Translations under genes and position numbers: made by a program
The notes under the pieces: generated by a model
What the model saw: only the letters and a program-made list of their open reading frames with translations
The model's database searches: none
Told to the model about the DNA's origin: nothing
From: Amia ocellicauda
Lineage: Eukaryota; Chordata; Actinopteri; Amiiformes; Amiidae
Assembly (NCBI RefSeq): GCF_036373705.1
Contig: NC_089855.1
Span: 31,894,719-31,958,718 of the forward strand
Length of the DNA: 64,000 nt
Direction: 5' to 3'
Shown: positions 13,301-28,300 of the stretch, one piece after another
How positions within the stretch are numbered: the stretch's first letter is position 1
Layout of the letters: each line of letters opens with the position of its first letter

Positions 13301-16300
13301 TCGAGAACCTATAGTTATGGTTCAGCCAGCAGAGCGTTCACAGCAACTCACCCTTCTCCTCATCGCTGGCCATGGCCTCCCAGTCGTCCAAATCTGCCTC
13401 GGCTTTCTGCTCCTTCACTGGAGAGAGAGCGTACAGGTCTTATGGATACAACCGGAACCGATACCAAATTCACACATTGGTATTTGTATGTGTTTTTGTA
13501 GTATTTGTGTGTATGATATAGATAGATATACACAAACACATATATGCATGTTTATGCCTTCTTATATATATATATCACATTATGCTAGTTCACTACATGG
13601 CCAGTCAGCAACCCTGCTGGTTTTTGTTCCAGCGGAGCTCTCAATGACTTAATTGAACCTTAATTGAAGTAATAATCTGCTTAGATTTTACTTTTTTTTT
13701 TAATTGTGTAATAAAAATGTTGGTTCTTTAATAAATTATATACTTAACTTAAACCTCCAACTGTTAAAAATAATTAAAAGTTAAATTATTTAATTATAAT
13801 TACATTATTTGTTAAATTAAGGGTTCACTTACAGTGAGGGAAAAAAATATTTGATCCCCTGCTGATTTTGTACATTTGCCCACTGACAAAGAAATTATCA
13901 GTCTATAATTTTAATGGTAGGTGTATTTTAACAGTGAGAGACAGAATAACAACAAAAAAATCCAGAAAAACACATTTCAAAAAAGTTATAAATTGATTTG
14001 CATGTTAATGAGGGAAATAAGTATTTGATCCCCTATCAATCAGCAAGATTTCTGCCTCCCAGGTGTCTTTTATACAGGTAACGAGCTGAGATTAGGGGCA
14101 CTCTCTCAAAGGGAATGCTCCTAATCTCAGCTCGTTACCTGTATAAAAGACACCTGTCCACAGAAGCAATCAATCAATCAGATTCCAAACTCTCCACCAT
14201 GGCCAAGACCAAAGAGCTGTCCAAGGATGTCAGGGACAAGATTGTAGACCTACACAAGGCTGGAATGGGCTACAAGACCATCGCCAAGCAGCTTGGTGAG
14301 AAGGTGACAACAGTTGGTGCGATTATTCGCAAATGGAAGAAACACAAAATAACTGTCAGTCTCCCTCAGTCTGGGTTTCCATGCAAGATCTCACCTCGTG
14401 GAGTTTCAATGATCATGAGAACGGTGAGGAATCAGCCCAGAACTACACGGGAGGATCTTGTTAATGATCTCAAGGCAGCTGGGACCATAATCACCAAGAA
14501 AACAATTGGTAACACACTACACCATGAAGGACTGAAATCCTGCAGCGCCCGCAAGGTCCCCCTGCTCAAGAAAGGACATGTACAGGCCCGTCTGAAGTTT
14601 GCCAACATCTGAATGATTCAGAGGAGAACTGGGTGAAAGTGTTGTGGTCAGATGAGACCAAAATCGAGCTCTTTGGCATCAACTCAACTTGATGTGTTTG
14701 GAGGAGGAGGACTGCTGCCTATGACCCCAAGAACACCATCCCCACCGTCAAACATGGAGGTGGAAACATTATGCTTTGGCTGTGTTTTTCTGCTAATGGG
14801 ACAGGACAACTGCACCGCATCAAAGGGACGATGGACGGGGCCATGTACCATCAAATCTTGGGTGAGAACCTCCTTCCCTCAGCCAGGGCATTGAAAATGG
14901 GTCGTGGATGGGTATTCCAGCATGACATTGACCCAAAACACACAGCCAAGGCAACAAAGGAGTGGCTCAAGAAGAAGCACATTAAGGTCCTGGAGTGGCC
15001 TAGCCAGTCTCCAGACCTTAATCCCATAGAAAATCTTCTGTGGAGGGAACTGAAGGTTCGAGTTGCCAAATGTCAGCCTCGAAACCTTAATGACTTGGAG
15101 AGGATCTGCAAAGAGGAGTGGGACAAAATCCCTCCTGAGATGTGTGCAAACCTGGTGGCCAACTACAAGAAACGTCTGACCTCTGTGATTGCCAACAAGG
15201 GTTTTGCCACCAAGTACTAAGTCGAAGGGGTCAAATACTTATTTCACTCATTAACATGCAAATCAATTTATAACTTTTTTTAAATGCGTTTTTCTGAATT
15301 TTTTTTGTTGTTATTCTGTCTCTCACTGTTAAAATACACCTACCATTAAAATTATAGACTGATCATTTCTTTGTCAGTGGGCAAACGTACAAAATCAGCA
15401 GGGGATCAAATACTTTTTTCCCTCACTGTAAGTATTTGAGAGCTCGGTTGGAACAAAAACCAGCATGGTAGGGGTCCTCCAGGACCGGGGTGGGGAACCT
15501 CTGGCTTAGACAGTAATGCCACAAGCACTTTCACTAAAATCCCAAATACTTTTTCTATTCATACTCTGCAGACCTCTAAATTAGCCACACACACACACTT
15601 ACCAACTTTCTCAACTTTTGGAGCCTCCACTTTGGTCTCTACAGTGATGGGCTGTGCAGCTTCTGCAGTAGGAGAAGTCACTGCTCGTTCTGGTGGGGAG
15701 AGAGTGGGGATTAAAGAAACAGAACATACAAATTTGTCAGACTGCAAACTCTAGGTGGATTTAGTAGTCCTGAAGATTAATGCATTGCGGCCCATGAAAC
15801 TGAAAAGCATTAAAAGCTGGATCTAGGCATAAGCTTGGGAAGAAATATGTTTTAAATTGCAAGCTAATGTTTTTCATTAACCACCATCCATATTAGTCAA
15901 GTCTGAGGAGGGCCAGTGGAGGGTGAGGAAGCCAAGAGGTCAATGGTACTGTTACCATCTGGGGTCTGCTGTTGTGTGGGCTGCTTCTTCTTCTTCTTGT
16001 CCACATACACAGGCTTCTTCTTTGGCATGGAGTCTTTGGATGGCACTTCAACACCTGCAACATAAAAGCACAGGCCTTCAGAAAGGGGACCCTTACACAC
16101 TGCCTGGCAATACACACTACCAGCACCCATCTTTCTTCATTGGGGGAAGAAATACTTCAACCTTTCAGCTCTGTCTTACACAGAGGACAAAGAAAATGCT
16201 TTATTTTTGATTGATTGATTGATTGATTGACCGATTTACAAACGCACCCATTTGCTAAAATGTACCTATCTACATATACACAGGTATGTTTTAGTGTCAA

Positions 16301-19300
16301 AGTACATGATAAACTTTTATGATCTGTTATTTAATTTGCAAGCAAGCAGACCTAGTTCACTATTGTCCATTACAGCACATTGACAACTGATCCATGTATA
16401 GGACTGGCTTTTATTTAATGTTCCTTAAGAGATGGCTGAATTTATTGAACAGAAAATAAATAATATCATGAAAATAAAGCTTCTATAAGCTATGTCCAAA
16501 CATCTAAAGCATCTCTAATGTGTCTGATTAACACGGGCATGTCACATAACTACCCAATTTAAATAAAGTCTTACCTACTGAATCTGACTTACTCTCAAAG
16601 CAGAATTTACATGAACACTTACAGTTTGTTAGTTAAGAAAACTAGCTTCAATTAATATGGGTTTACACATGTAAACCATTGTGATCTCTTTCACTATATC
16701 TCAATATTATACTGTTTAAGGTGGCGTTTTTAAGGTGATTTTGTTACCCATGTCAAGTATATGTAGAATATTGCATGTTAGTCCTTGTAAAACTATGGAA
16801 GAGGACATGGATAAGAATATTACTATTACTGAGGCCTTGAGAATTTAAACTATAAACTCCCAGGGTCAGTCCTCCAGGCTGCTGCTCTCTACTCACCCTG
16901 TGCTTGGAGCAGTTTGAGCGTGGCTTCTGCCCTGGCCCGGGCCTCCCGCTGTGTTTTGGTCAGCAGCTTCCCTTCCTTCTTCAAGCGCTCCTTCCTTTCT
17001 TTCTCCTTCTGCTTCTTCTTTTCTTTCCTTTCTTGCTCCAGTTTCTCCTATGAGGTGAGAGAGGGGGGGAGGGAGGGAGGGAGGGTTTGGGGGGTTTCCT
17101 TGGTCAGAGCTGGGAACAATTCCATTTCAGTGCTAGAACTGGAAATGAAAAACAGCCAAGTTCGACAAAAAACACTGGCCCCAGCTCTGTTTATAGTTAT
17201 TGCCACGTAACGTCAGACTAGAATATCTCCAGAAAGATGTGCCACAGAGGTTTAAATAGCGAGGACTTGGTCTAGACTGGATCAATTTCCATCTACCTAC
17301 TGTATAAAACACTTCTTTTTGGCCTAGAAGATAGGATTCAGTAGGATCTGAAATGTAAATATTGAAGGACCTTTCTTCAAAATCATCTTCAGCTTCCCTC
17401 TAAGAGTGGATAATCATGCTGGGACAACTGCATGGCTTCTGGAATTGATCAGTTTGTTATGCTGATCAATGAATATACAGTACATTATGGCAAGTGTTTA
17501 TAAATTGCGAGTGTGAGGGAATGCACTGACCTGTTCCAGCCTCTGGGCCTCCAGCTCCTCCAGACGCCGCACCCGCTCTTCTTCCTCCTGCCTGGCGCGC
17601 TCCTCCTCCTCCTTCATCCTGGCTAGAGCCTCCTGCATGGCCTTGACAGTCGCTTTGCTGGGGCCTTTCTTGGTCTTGTCCTTCTCCTCCTTCTCGCCCT
17701 TCTTCTTCTTCTTATCCTTCTTCTTCTTGTCCCCACCTTCGGTATCCTCTGAAACGGGACAAAGAAAGAGGAAAAACAATATAAAGGACAGCATTGCATC
17801 TCCACAGCAGAAAAACTGCAGACACCTTAAGCAAAGCTAAGAGGAGTGTAACTGGCGAGAACCACAGTTGCACAAAGGACAGACGACTCACCCTCTCCCA
17901 AGGCTTCTGCTCCCTCCTTCTCCAGCGACACAGCACTCTCTAGTTTCTTACTCTCGTCGTTGGGAGTCGCTGCAGTATCCGCTTCCTTGGCTTCTCCATT
18001 CTTAGGCACCTCGGTCAATTTGGCCTTTTTCTCCTCCTCTTCCTTCTCCTTCTCCTTCAGCTTCTTCTGCTTGGCCCTGTCCTCCTCCTTTTTCTTGCGC
18101 TCCCGCTCCTTCTTCTCGGCCTTCTTCTGCGCCGCCGTCTTCATCTTAAAGGCTCCCGTGTCCTCTTCCTCCTCCTCCCCACCACTGTATACCTTTCCAG
18201 CTTTGGCCTTCTGGTTCTTGCGTTGGACCTTCTTGCCTCCCTGAGAGAAATCGTCCGAGTCATCTTCGCTGTCGCCCGCCGAGCCCGCCTGCTTGCCCTT
18301 CGCACCACGATCCTCATCGTCCGAGTCTGAGGGCTCTTTCCTGGCCCCCTTCTTTCCCCCTTTGCCCTTTTTGGCTGCCCTGGTGTCATCGTCCTCAGAG
18401 TCAGAAGCACCAACAGGAGGAGCAGTTTGTCCCGACTTGGCCTCCTTCTTGGCTTTCCTGCCGTCATCTTCCATGTCATTAGTACCCTGGTCCTCCTCCT
18501 CATCCTCGTCCACGCTGGTCTTCTTATTGCCTTTGCGGGTCTTCTTCTTTTCCGCCTTGAACGGGAACGGCTCTGCCTCTTCCTCTGCGGCGTCTGGTTT
18601 CTGATGAAAGAGGAGGTAGAGAGGGCAGAATGGGGTCAGAGGATCTCAAGTCATACCCCTCGAACAAATAGGAAAACAAACTATGCAAAACAAAGAGACC
18701 AGTTCTATTACACATCTAATATAAAAGCGTCTTTGCAGATTTGGTGATGTTATGGTCAAGATTACTGGTTATTATAAGTTCTACATCCTCATCTTCAACT
18801 TATTCAAAAACACAAACTTACATTTTTACATGCTGTGCTTTTGAAGCAAGAACTGAAAGCATCAATGTACTGATCCTTTGGTTTTGAATGTTAGTAACAT
18901 TCTCACCCCTCTCAAGGGGATCTATAATGATCAATCATGGCAATAGGATTCCTAGCTACACATCCAAAAATATCCGATGACTACAAAATGCAGAGCTACT
19001 AATGAATACTCTTGACTATTCTTCCTAAAGTTTCATGACACTCTAAGCAGAAAAACTGTTTAAACATGAAAACAATTTAACAGCCTCTGACATTCAAATA
19101 AATAGTTTCTGTAATATACTTCCTCTGTTTTCTTAAATGGCATGTCTTTGGCATACCTGTTTTAATATATTGTTAACAAACCATATAGTGTTCGACCCAT
19201 GTTGAAGGTACATCCAGACACAAAGGTTTCAAGACTGCAGGGGGAAAATTAAAACCTAAAACTTCTCAATCCTTAGAAAGTACATAAAGGAGTGTAGTAC

Positions 19301-22300
19301 CTTAGCTTCCTTAGATGCGGCTCCTCGGTTTTCTAATGTGAGTTCTTCTAGCTCTTTGAGAATATCATCCTCGCTGGAAAAAATAAGGAAACAGGCATTG
19401 GCATTAGCAGCTGAAGATTTCCCTGTGGTGCTCTAAATAGACACAAAGGACAGCACAAACGTTGCAGGCCCTGATAAGTGTTTAATTGTGTTGTAGTGGC
19501 TGCAAGAAAATGTGTCATTAAATCCAAAAAAGTAAAACAATCTTTGTATGCCTTATACGGTCTTAATAAAAGTATGTGGTGTGAAAGAGTGTCTTCTATG
19601 GTGCTGCTCCTTAACTCTCCCAGACAGTGTGCATCTATACGACTGTGTTGTTGTGGACATATCCAAGGAAGCTTTTCCAGTAGGATTATGACATTAACAA
19701 GACCCTAGGGGCACAACCAGAGTGAGTGAAGTCGGAGTGTGTGTAGACCCTAGTGGGGCAGGTGACCTACTCAAACTCCTGGTTCTTCTTGCCACCCTTC
19801 TTCTTCTTCCCTTTGGCCTTGGAGGAGTCCTGCTCCTTGGCGGCACCGGCTCCTTCTATTTCAGCAGCCAGGGCATCGATGTCAATGTCGTCTTTGCTGC
19901 TAGGAGACACAAGAAGGTGTGGGAAGCCCGTCAGTGACAGATAGTAAAGAACACACCAGAGTCAGAACCCAATTCGTTACTTAAATAACACACCACTTAA
20001 GATTATTATTATTATTACTACTTAATTTCTTATCTTATAATGATTACAATATATCACATTATGTTTTACATTTAACACAGCTGGACATTTACTGTTGCTC
20101 AAGAGTACAACAGCAGTGTCCCCCTGAGATTGAACCCACAACCCTCCACACCAAAGTCCAGAGCCCTAACCACAACTCCACAATGCTGCCTAAACTGAAG
20201 GTCGATGAAGTAGGCACTCCTTCGAGCAAACGGGCCAACATGAGGCACCGCTGGGATAGTACTTTAAGTAGTGTCTACCATTGAGTGAAAGGACTTACCA
20301 GCTCTGGGTCTTTATATCCTTCAGTGGACACAATCAGAGATTTCCAGTACAGAAGAGAGTTGTATATATTGATGCTACAAAAAGACCAACACCAAACACA
20401 GGGGAAGGGCCAACAATTTTCAAGGTTTACCACCACCTTTCACAGCTCTGCTAGGGTTAAGGTGTTTTGTTAAAAGACACAAAACAAATATGCTTAATAT
20501 GCGATTACTCTTTACATTTCTATAGTACAACTCCCGAGACATTACCATAAAGCAGTTTGTCACTGAACTGCTGTGCTGTCGAAAGTCGTTTAATATCGAA
20601 GAGACAATTCATCCTTCCTTCGACTGCCTGCCTTACTAATCATTACAGTCCCTCTACATTAAACCCAGACAATTAAGTCTACACTAGATAGGCACTGATC
20701 TAAAGTACTTCAACTGCTTTGTACTTGTTTCATGAAGTTTAAACCTAGGCATAATGCCAGCCGTAGCAGAGCTAATGGTTCTGAAGACTGCCATGAGGTA
20801 GTTTTAATTACAGAAATGATCAAATACTCTTCTCCACTATAGTTAGGGATGGAGAGAGTGTGATTGGTCTCAGCAACTCTCCCCTTCTCAGAGCTCACTA
20901 CTGAGACAGAAGTAAAAACCTTTGAACCTCCTGGTCTTAGAAATGTCCTGTTATAAATATTGTTTAAGAAAATCATCCTTTGAATGACATAGCCAAATAT
21001 TACCAACTAAACTGGCACTAACAAACAAAGCACAGAGCATGGCTGCATATAGTGAATACATATTGCCCTTAAACCAAATAATTTACAATGTTGTTCAAAC
21101 AGGAAAGCTGTCACTGTATTAAGTACCACAAGTTAAAACACTACTCGACAAACAGCTTTTAAAAAATGACAGGAAAATAAGATAATGTAGGCTTTTCGTT
21201 GACAAGACGACTCATGTAACATGCATTTACTAAAGACAAACTTGATTTGATGCATTTTTGATAAGATATATATCTTTTTTAAAGAAATCGCATTTATAAT
21301 TCACGGTGTATACATATTTCAAAGGATTCTCTAGAGAATCTAAACTTTGAAGCCAAAATATTTGCCCATTCAGAAAACACTTCAGTCTTTTCTCCATGGC
21401 TCACAATGCCAGGGGGTTCATGTGAATGGTTTATCAAAGGTTATATGGATTATCTGCCAGAACACAACATCCTGCAGGAGATGAAAGGGATTGGCTCTGC
21501 AGTGTCATCCATAACAGGCCTCGACAGGCCCTGCTGTCTAATACAGGAACCCCACTGAGATAAGAGCTATACACCAGGCTCAAACACACTTCACGCCCTG
21601 AATAAGGCAGTTCTGCACCCCCGGAGCAACCAACACAACCTCAACTCTCTCTGGATGGCAAACACCAGATAAACGCAGTCATCAGCTAAGCATAAAACAT
21701 ATGAAGTGAAGTTTAAAGTGCTTTTTAAACACACCACAGTCAACATGCAAACTAAGGTTAAAGCTTTAGATTTAACACTTATTTTGTTCAGTATGTGAAG
21801 AAATGTATACAAGTGGCCCCAAGCTTCACTACAACCAAGTTTGCATTTTCACAGAAGGGGTTAAACCTTGCTCGCAAGTCTCCTTTCTTCTACATTTCCC
21901 TGTGTAAACACACTAGGAGGAAGGCAATGTTCTCACCTCGAATACAATTCCATCAAATAAAAAAAAAAAAAACTAAGCTACAAAACATTAAATGCAAAGC
22001 CCACATAGGCTAAATAAAATAAATTAGTCAACCACTAAATACAAAACGTAAACAGATGAATTACTGCACTTCAGTGCCCCTGGTTTAAAATACCAGCAAT
22101 CTGCTGTGTCAACATCAAGCACTGCATTACTCTCAAGAGTGGGCTCTGGTTTATGCTTGGTGTTGTGTCACACGTATTCAAGGAAGCTTATTAAAAAATA
22201 CATACAATTTTAAGTAAATAATATATACATCTCTCTATGGTGTACCTATAAATAACAGTGTGGGGTGGGGTGGTCTGGACCCATGGGGATTGGCATGCAG

Positions 22301-25300
22301 CTCACCAATTCTTGTTATTATGACAGTCTCAGCACGTGAAGCCCTGCCTGTCTTGGGGAGCAGACTGGATCATGAGGTAATGGTGCAAGCGTGAGTCACT
22401 GCAGCACTGAAGCATCTGCACTGAATGCTAAACTGCCGAAACCCAGGACTCTGATCAGGAGACCCTCAGTAAGGCTTAAATGATACTGCCACATACATCA
22501 ATGCAGGCAGGTGGTTGGCTCAGTGCCTCATTCATGGCATGGGCTTGCTATTTGTACTCATCCGTTTGTCTGTTTTTTTAAATAGCTTAAATCATTTTAC
22601 AGTTAATCTGATGAGATTCTTTTGCTAAATTCATTCTCTTACAAAAGTCCAGCGGAGCCAGGTGTGTCTGTACTGCACACTATCTCAATGATACTGAACC
22701 ACTGGATAACAATCCAGTTGTAAAAATGTTCATCATAAAATAACTATGCTGATGATACTAAATAATATGTGAGGAAGTGTCTTTGCTATAATCAAAGTCA
22801 AAGTCTAGACAAAACATTAGCAAGATGTACAGCTCTGTGCAGATCTCATCACACCCTTCATCTTGCTTTTATGTTCCAGATACTTTATACTTTAGAACAA
22901 TCAAATATACACATTAATTTAATCAGGAAACCAATTCAACTATGGTTTTATTAAATACTTTCCAAAAAGATATCAGGATAGAAACACAGGCATATTAGTG
23001 ATGCAGACTCTTCTTTTCCTTGTTTTTTCTGAGAAACAAAGTGGTGGTTCTCTCCGGCTAGCAGAAAAACAAATGACGGGGTGAAGATGTATGCCTCCCT
23101 GGGCCCTGGTTAAGATGAACTGAAAGAAATCACAACATCTGTAAAGTGCTACTCCCTGACAGCTGGGTTCTTCTTCCCTTATGAATCTGCGAAGGCCTGT
23201 TTTTCTTCACCTCACTCACACAGTAGCGTTAACCTCTAACCCACAAATGGTTATGCACTCTATTTATAACGAATGTGCGCATATGCAAGCATACTTGTAC
23301 ATACACAATTCAAAAAGCCAACCAGAAGTCACAGCAGTACTGAAAGATAATGTGAATTTAATGTTCCGCCCACACCACCACAACTATTTCAACACTACCT
23401 CACATCCCATTTCAATTAATTTATTTATTTCATGAGATCAAAGACGGCAGAGAGCTCCTACCTGGGTTGAGTCTGAAGGCACCAAAGAAGCGGCTGTCCT
23501 GGAAGGCTTTTTAAATGGGTCTGAATTGTACCATTGCATATAGTTGCATCAGCAATGGAAAGAACCTCCAGTTCAGGGGCAGGGCTAGCACATGTTACAG
23601 TATGGAAAAAAAAAGTGCTGGTTAAGCACAAATCCTGGGTGACGGAACTGTTATGGACTTACTACTTCACCCTGGCCTCCGTATGAAGACAGCACACATT
23701 ATCACTGTGACATAGGAGCGTTCAAACCCTTTCCCTTTGATCCACTGAGCTCTAACTGCAAAACAGAGCGAGCACTTTCTACAATAATGGACCAACATAT
23801 GTGTTCCATTATTTCAAAAACTTTTCCTTCTCTTCTCCATAGCCATACATTGGAAAAACAAACAAACATGGTGCCAGCTTCCCTTGAATCCACTACAGTA
23901 GTCTCCTTGTTGTCACTTTTAGCCTCCCTGCTATTCCTTGCACATTGGTTACTTTGATGTCATGTCTGCCTTACATTTCTACCACTTTTGAAGTATCTTC
24001 ACAGATCGGTATCGAGTATTTTATATATATTGTACCTATCCTATCTATCATCACCAAATTGTCAACTTTACTGGATTTAAACGGGCCTGGATTGTGATCA
24101 AGTACTTTTGATTTCTTGTTATAGAAGTTTCCGTTATTCTTTCTCTTTATTGTTGTTAGACATTGGGATTAGGTTTTATTTTTGCAAAGGATATGGAAGA
24201 AAGGAGTTATACAAGTACTAAATACTCTCAGCAATAACGAGGGAGGGTGGAAGCACATCAGATGGAATTTGGATAATGTTCACGGTTTCTCATTAGACTT
24301 CAGACATCCACCAATCTAAAACAAATCTGTACTGTGAAACGTTACACTTGACTGCAAATGTTTCCATCTACACAAAGGCAGTCTATATTGACATGACTGA
24401 AATCATATAAAATTCTCTAAATTGAAGTCTACATTTGGGCAACAGCAGTGACACAACAAAATAAATATATATATTAAAAATGTACATGCTTCAATGCTAC
24501 TAAAACACTCAATCATATGCAAATTGGTTACTTAAAGTCTCCTTTATTACAATGTTTCACATTCCACACTACGGGCAGGCTATGTACTGTAAGGAAAGGA
24601 GACAAAGGTGGAGTGCTCATAGTAACTATGGTGAGTGGTGTGAATTGTACTTAAACTGCAGCTCGACTGGCAGATTCTCTCCAGTAACCTCCCCCTGGAG
24701 CACAGCCAGCTACACGGTAAAGCTGGGCGAAAAGCCACACCACGGGACGTGGTCGGTGACAGGTGGCCCAGGGAGACCCAGCCCAGACACTCGGCTACCT
24801 GACGAGAGGGTGAGACCACTGCTTTAATCTTGTGCCTAAGAGAGCGCCCATGGCTCTCTGACTCAGTGGTCCGCAGTACTGTAAATCAGGGGCCTATGCA
24901 TGTAATCACTGGCTCAAGGCTTCAGCATTCATTCCTGCTCACTTGAGCGGCGTTTAATGCTTTTCAACTCTAGGCAACCTGTTTCCTCTGGCTCTCCCCC
25001 ATTCATCTTGCTGAGGGCAGATGGAATATATATTCACATCGTCTCTTTTCTAATCAGCACTGATTACGGTGGGCAGCCTGTGCTTTTTGTGGGTCATAAC
25101 CTTAGTTTACTGCACATGCTACATATACTTAACCAACAACAGAGTCCAGGATTTAGGTTTTGAACTTGATGTCTATTTAACTGTGTTGCTGAAAGTATAT
25201 TTAAATCAAGACCCGATTAGAACTCTAATAACAAATTAATTGAAAGTATGCCTTTTTCATCCTACCCCCACTATGCAAACTGATGTCAGTTTTTGCAGGC

Positions 25301-28300
25301 TTATCTTTGTAAATATTTCGGTGCTTTCATGCTAGTTTCTGCACCTCAGTGGCAGAAATGTGCAATTCATGATCTGGTTTATAAGCACTTTGTTTTTCAT
25401 ACTCCTCCTACTTTAATAGCCTTCCAGCCTTTCAATGCAAGCTTCTGTAACCTGTGCTGATAGCATTACCACTTAAGAATTGCATGTACTTCACATTAAT
25501 TTCACTTGAGAACAAACCAAAAACAAGTTGTGGAAGATATATCCTGGGGTTCTCATGCTGAAGCACAGTTCTACAAAAGTCATTCTTAATCAAGAGGAGT
25601 ACTGTCACAAACTAGTAAGCTTCAGCCCCTCGGGGAACAACTGCACACAAACACAACTAAAAGGATAGGTTGCTTTGCATTACATTGAGCAAAAGACAAA
25701 GTACTGTACAAAAGTTTTAGGCAGGTGTGTAAAAATGCTGTAAAGTAAAAAATGCTTTCAAAAATAGACATGTTAATAGATTATATTTATCAATTAACTA
25801 AATGCAAAGTGAGTGAACAGAAGAAAAATAGCATCAATTCTTCTAGGTACACTCGGTACACTATTTTAAACAATCCTACCCTGCTTTCAGGGCACATCAG
25901 ACTGCCCTGTGAACTCCAACATGTAAGGTAGGTAGCCAGGTTAAGAATAGCCAATCAATGTGTACACTTCTCTTGTAATGAAATTAGCCTCCGAGTTCAA
26001 AAACACCTGTCTACAGCTTTTAATCAGGCAAATCTAAACTTAGTCCCATCACATCTATCAGTGTGCTTCTGATAAAATAAGTCTTGAAGTGTTTGCTGCA
26101 GCAGCTGCCCTAAATCTTCTTAAACACAGCTCAGAGAGAGAGAGAGAGAGACAAAAAAAGCCTGCAAGGTAAAGCAAGGTTGCAGGTTGAAAATCGTATT
26201 GTACCAATCACTGCAAAGGTCTTCTTTTTATAGTTTGTTGTAGAATATTTAGCTCCTGTGCCATTTTATTTATTCACTTTGACATGTTCAGAAGCTCAGT
26301 TGTCTAATTATTCACGTACTACATTTTGTGCCTCGTCGACACTGGGCAATGTAATCAGCTTACATCAACCAGTCTACATCAATACTATGTAGCACAAAGA
26401 GAACTACTTAACCCAAGTACTTGTTTCCCTGGGTCTATTTCAAAGTGACACACAGCTTCTCATTGTTAAATCTTATTCTGGGTTTACAGTGCATCTCTAA
26501 ATTAGGCATTGACACACTTCACCTTTTAGTTGGGCAGCATTTTTTTTACTATAAACATCTATTATCTCTCCATAGGGAGAGTACATAGGCAAACTCTTTA
26601 TAGTTACTACTGCCATTAAATAGATGTATACTTACAATAGCCCCTGATAAGAGATGCATTCACCACCTTTTACGGTGCAAAGCATTAAAAGTCTAACTCT
26701 GAATGTAACTACAGATCAATCTACTCAAACACACAGTGTATTTTTATATCGGTGCTGCACAAAATCATTATGAATCTATTTGGATGACTGGGGTGATTGA
26801 TACTATACTGCAAGTGTGTGTGTTAATTAGAGCAAAATATATATATCTGGTAAGAAAGAATAGCATTCTTCATATGATCTCCCTATCCTATTCCTATCCT
26901 CCCTCAACAGGTGAATCATAATCTTAATGGAATAATAATTGTGTGCAGTACTACTATGCATGCAAAAGGGTCAATTGAGATCTTAGTACTGATATTGTAT
27001 TATTTCCTGTGTTGGGTACTCATAAGATATTTAAAGAGGAAAAAGTCCAATATAGGTCCCCTATGAAGAAGTGGCACATTTCCTAACATCTGGCATTGAA
27101 AGGATGGTGATCTTACCTGTACAGAGTTACCTGACATGATGCAGCAGTTCAACAATAACTCAAAGGTACCATGAGGAAAAAAAGGATTTCATTGTCCATA
27201 TTATGCTCACACACCCTCTCTGAATAATGGTCTTTTTACATTCTTGGACTCTAAATGTACATTATAGGGGGGTCAATTTCAATGCTGTATCACTATAATT
27301 AGTAGGTCATTACAGAAGCACACCCCTCATACTTGATACGAGTACATTCGTTTTCTGTTTAACAATTTATTTCTTTTTTCCATTTATGTGCCATTTTGAC
27401 GCACATTGTAGTGTGCTGTTATAGTGTTCCATATTGAGCCTGAAAGTCTGATACTGCCTTCTCCAGAAAACAATGAATCACAATCTTACCTACTTACAGA
27501 TTAATCATTAATATGTACATTCTATAACCCCTTTCATAGTCATATTTGCACAACGAGCCACAGCTGGTTAGGAACACTTCTGCCTGAATAAACCTATTCC
27601 GACCTATAGCAACTGACAGAACAACCCTGCACCCAGTTCTGCTTCATAGTCTGACAATGGCACAGCTCAGAACTGGAGCCTTGTATCTATTTTAGTGCGT
27701 CTGTGAACTGTCCCCTACAGATGCTGGTGGATGTATAGACCCATTTCATGTCCTAAATCTACTACAGGATGCGATATATCATAAGTGCCAGAAATAGAGG
27801 CTGGTTTTATTTTCCACCCCAAACATTCCACAATCCAGCCTAAGGGCAGGCTGATTAATATATAGCATTATGATTTTTTATTTAATTTACTTTTGTATTG
27901 CAATCTACGGTCATACCAGATTCCTGCAATAAAGTATTGAGCCCTAATATAAAGAGTAAAAATCTATTCCTGCAATCCACACCCAGTGACCAGTGTGGTC
28001 AAATATCACTTGATTGATTAATGACGTTACGTGTCCTGGAAGTCAGAAACCTATGTAAATGGTTTGAATGAAAAGGTTTATAGTCTAAAAATAGAATTGT
28101 ACAATATCACTTTGCTTACTGATGGAATAATGAATGTCAAGAATGTTTTTATTCTTTGAAAGTATAACGTTACGAATCAAGGGGGTTTTTAAATGCTGTG
28201 TAAGAAGATCACTAATTCCCCCGCGACCCTATGTCTGACACCAGCACAATAAGGGTCCTGCGTCAAAAACAATGAAATGGATGATGCTGCAACACAGGCA

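Larger units (their letters stand above)
13832..15428 (+). mobile_element. Full-length Tc1/mariner-like element in eif5b intron 8
   Basis: The 1597 bp element runs from CAGTGAGGG to CCCTCACTG with TA on each side (13830-13831 and 15429-15430), the expected Tc1 target duplication. The inverted repeats are long, about 200 bp: the inner GTATTTGATCCCC and ATTTTAATGGTAGGTGTATT blocks recur in reverse at the other end. It carries a broken transposase in the plus orientation, opposite to eif5b. A 41-bp hairpin lies just before the transposase start. Confidence 0.93.
13611..15503. mobile_element. Foldback/MITE-type repeat split by a Tc1 insertion
   Basis: The left arm at 13611-13643 (CTGCTGGTTTTTGTTCC, then GAGCTCTCA) is the inverted complement of the right arm at 15437-15468 (TGAGAGCTC, then GGAACAAAAACCAGCA). 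Between them a complete Tc1-like element occupies 13832-15428. Without it, the host repeat is only about 300 bp. The right arm matches other copies at 8442-8510 and 60882-60950. Confidence 0.7.

Noticed and set aside
24552-24827. 91-codon frame in eif5b intron 1
   Set aside because: No recognisable domain and no splice-site logic linking it to eif5b. It looks fortuitous.
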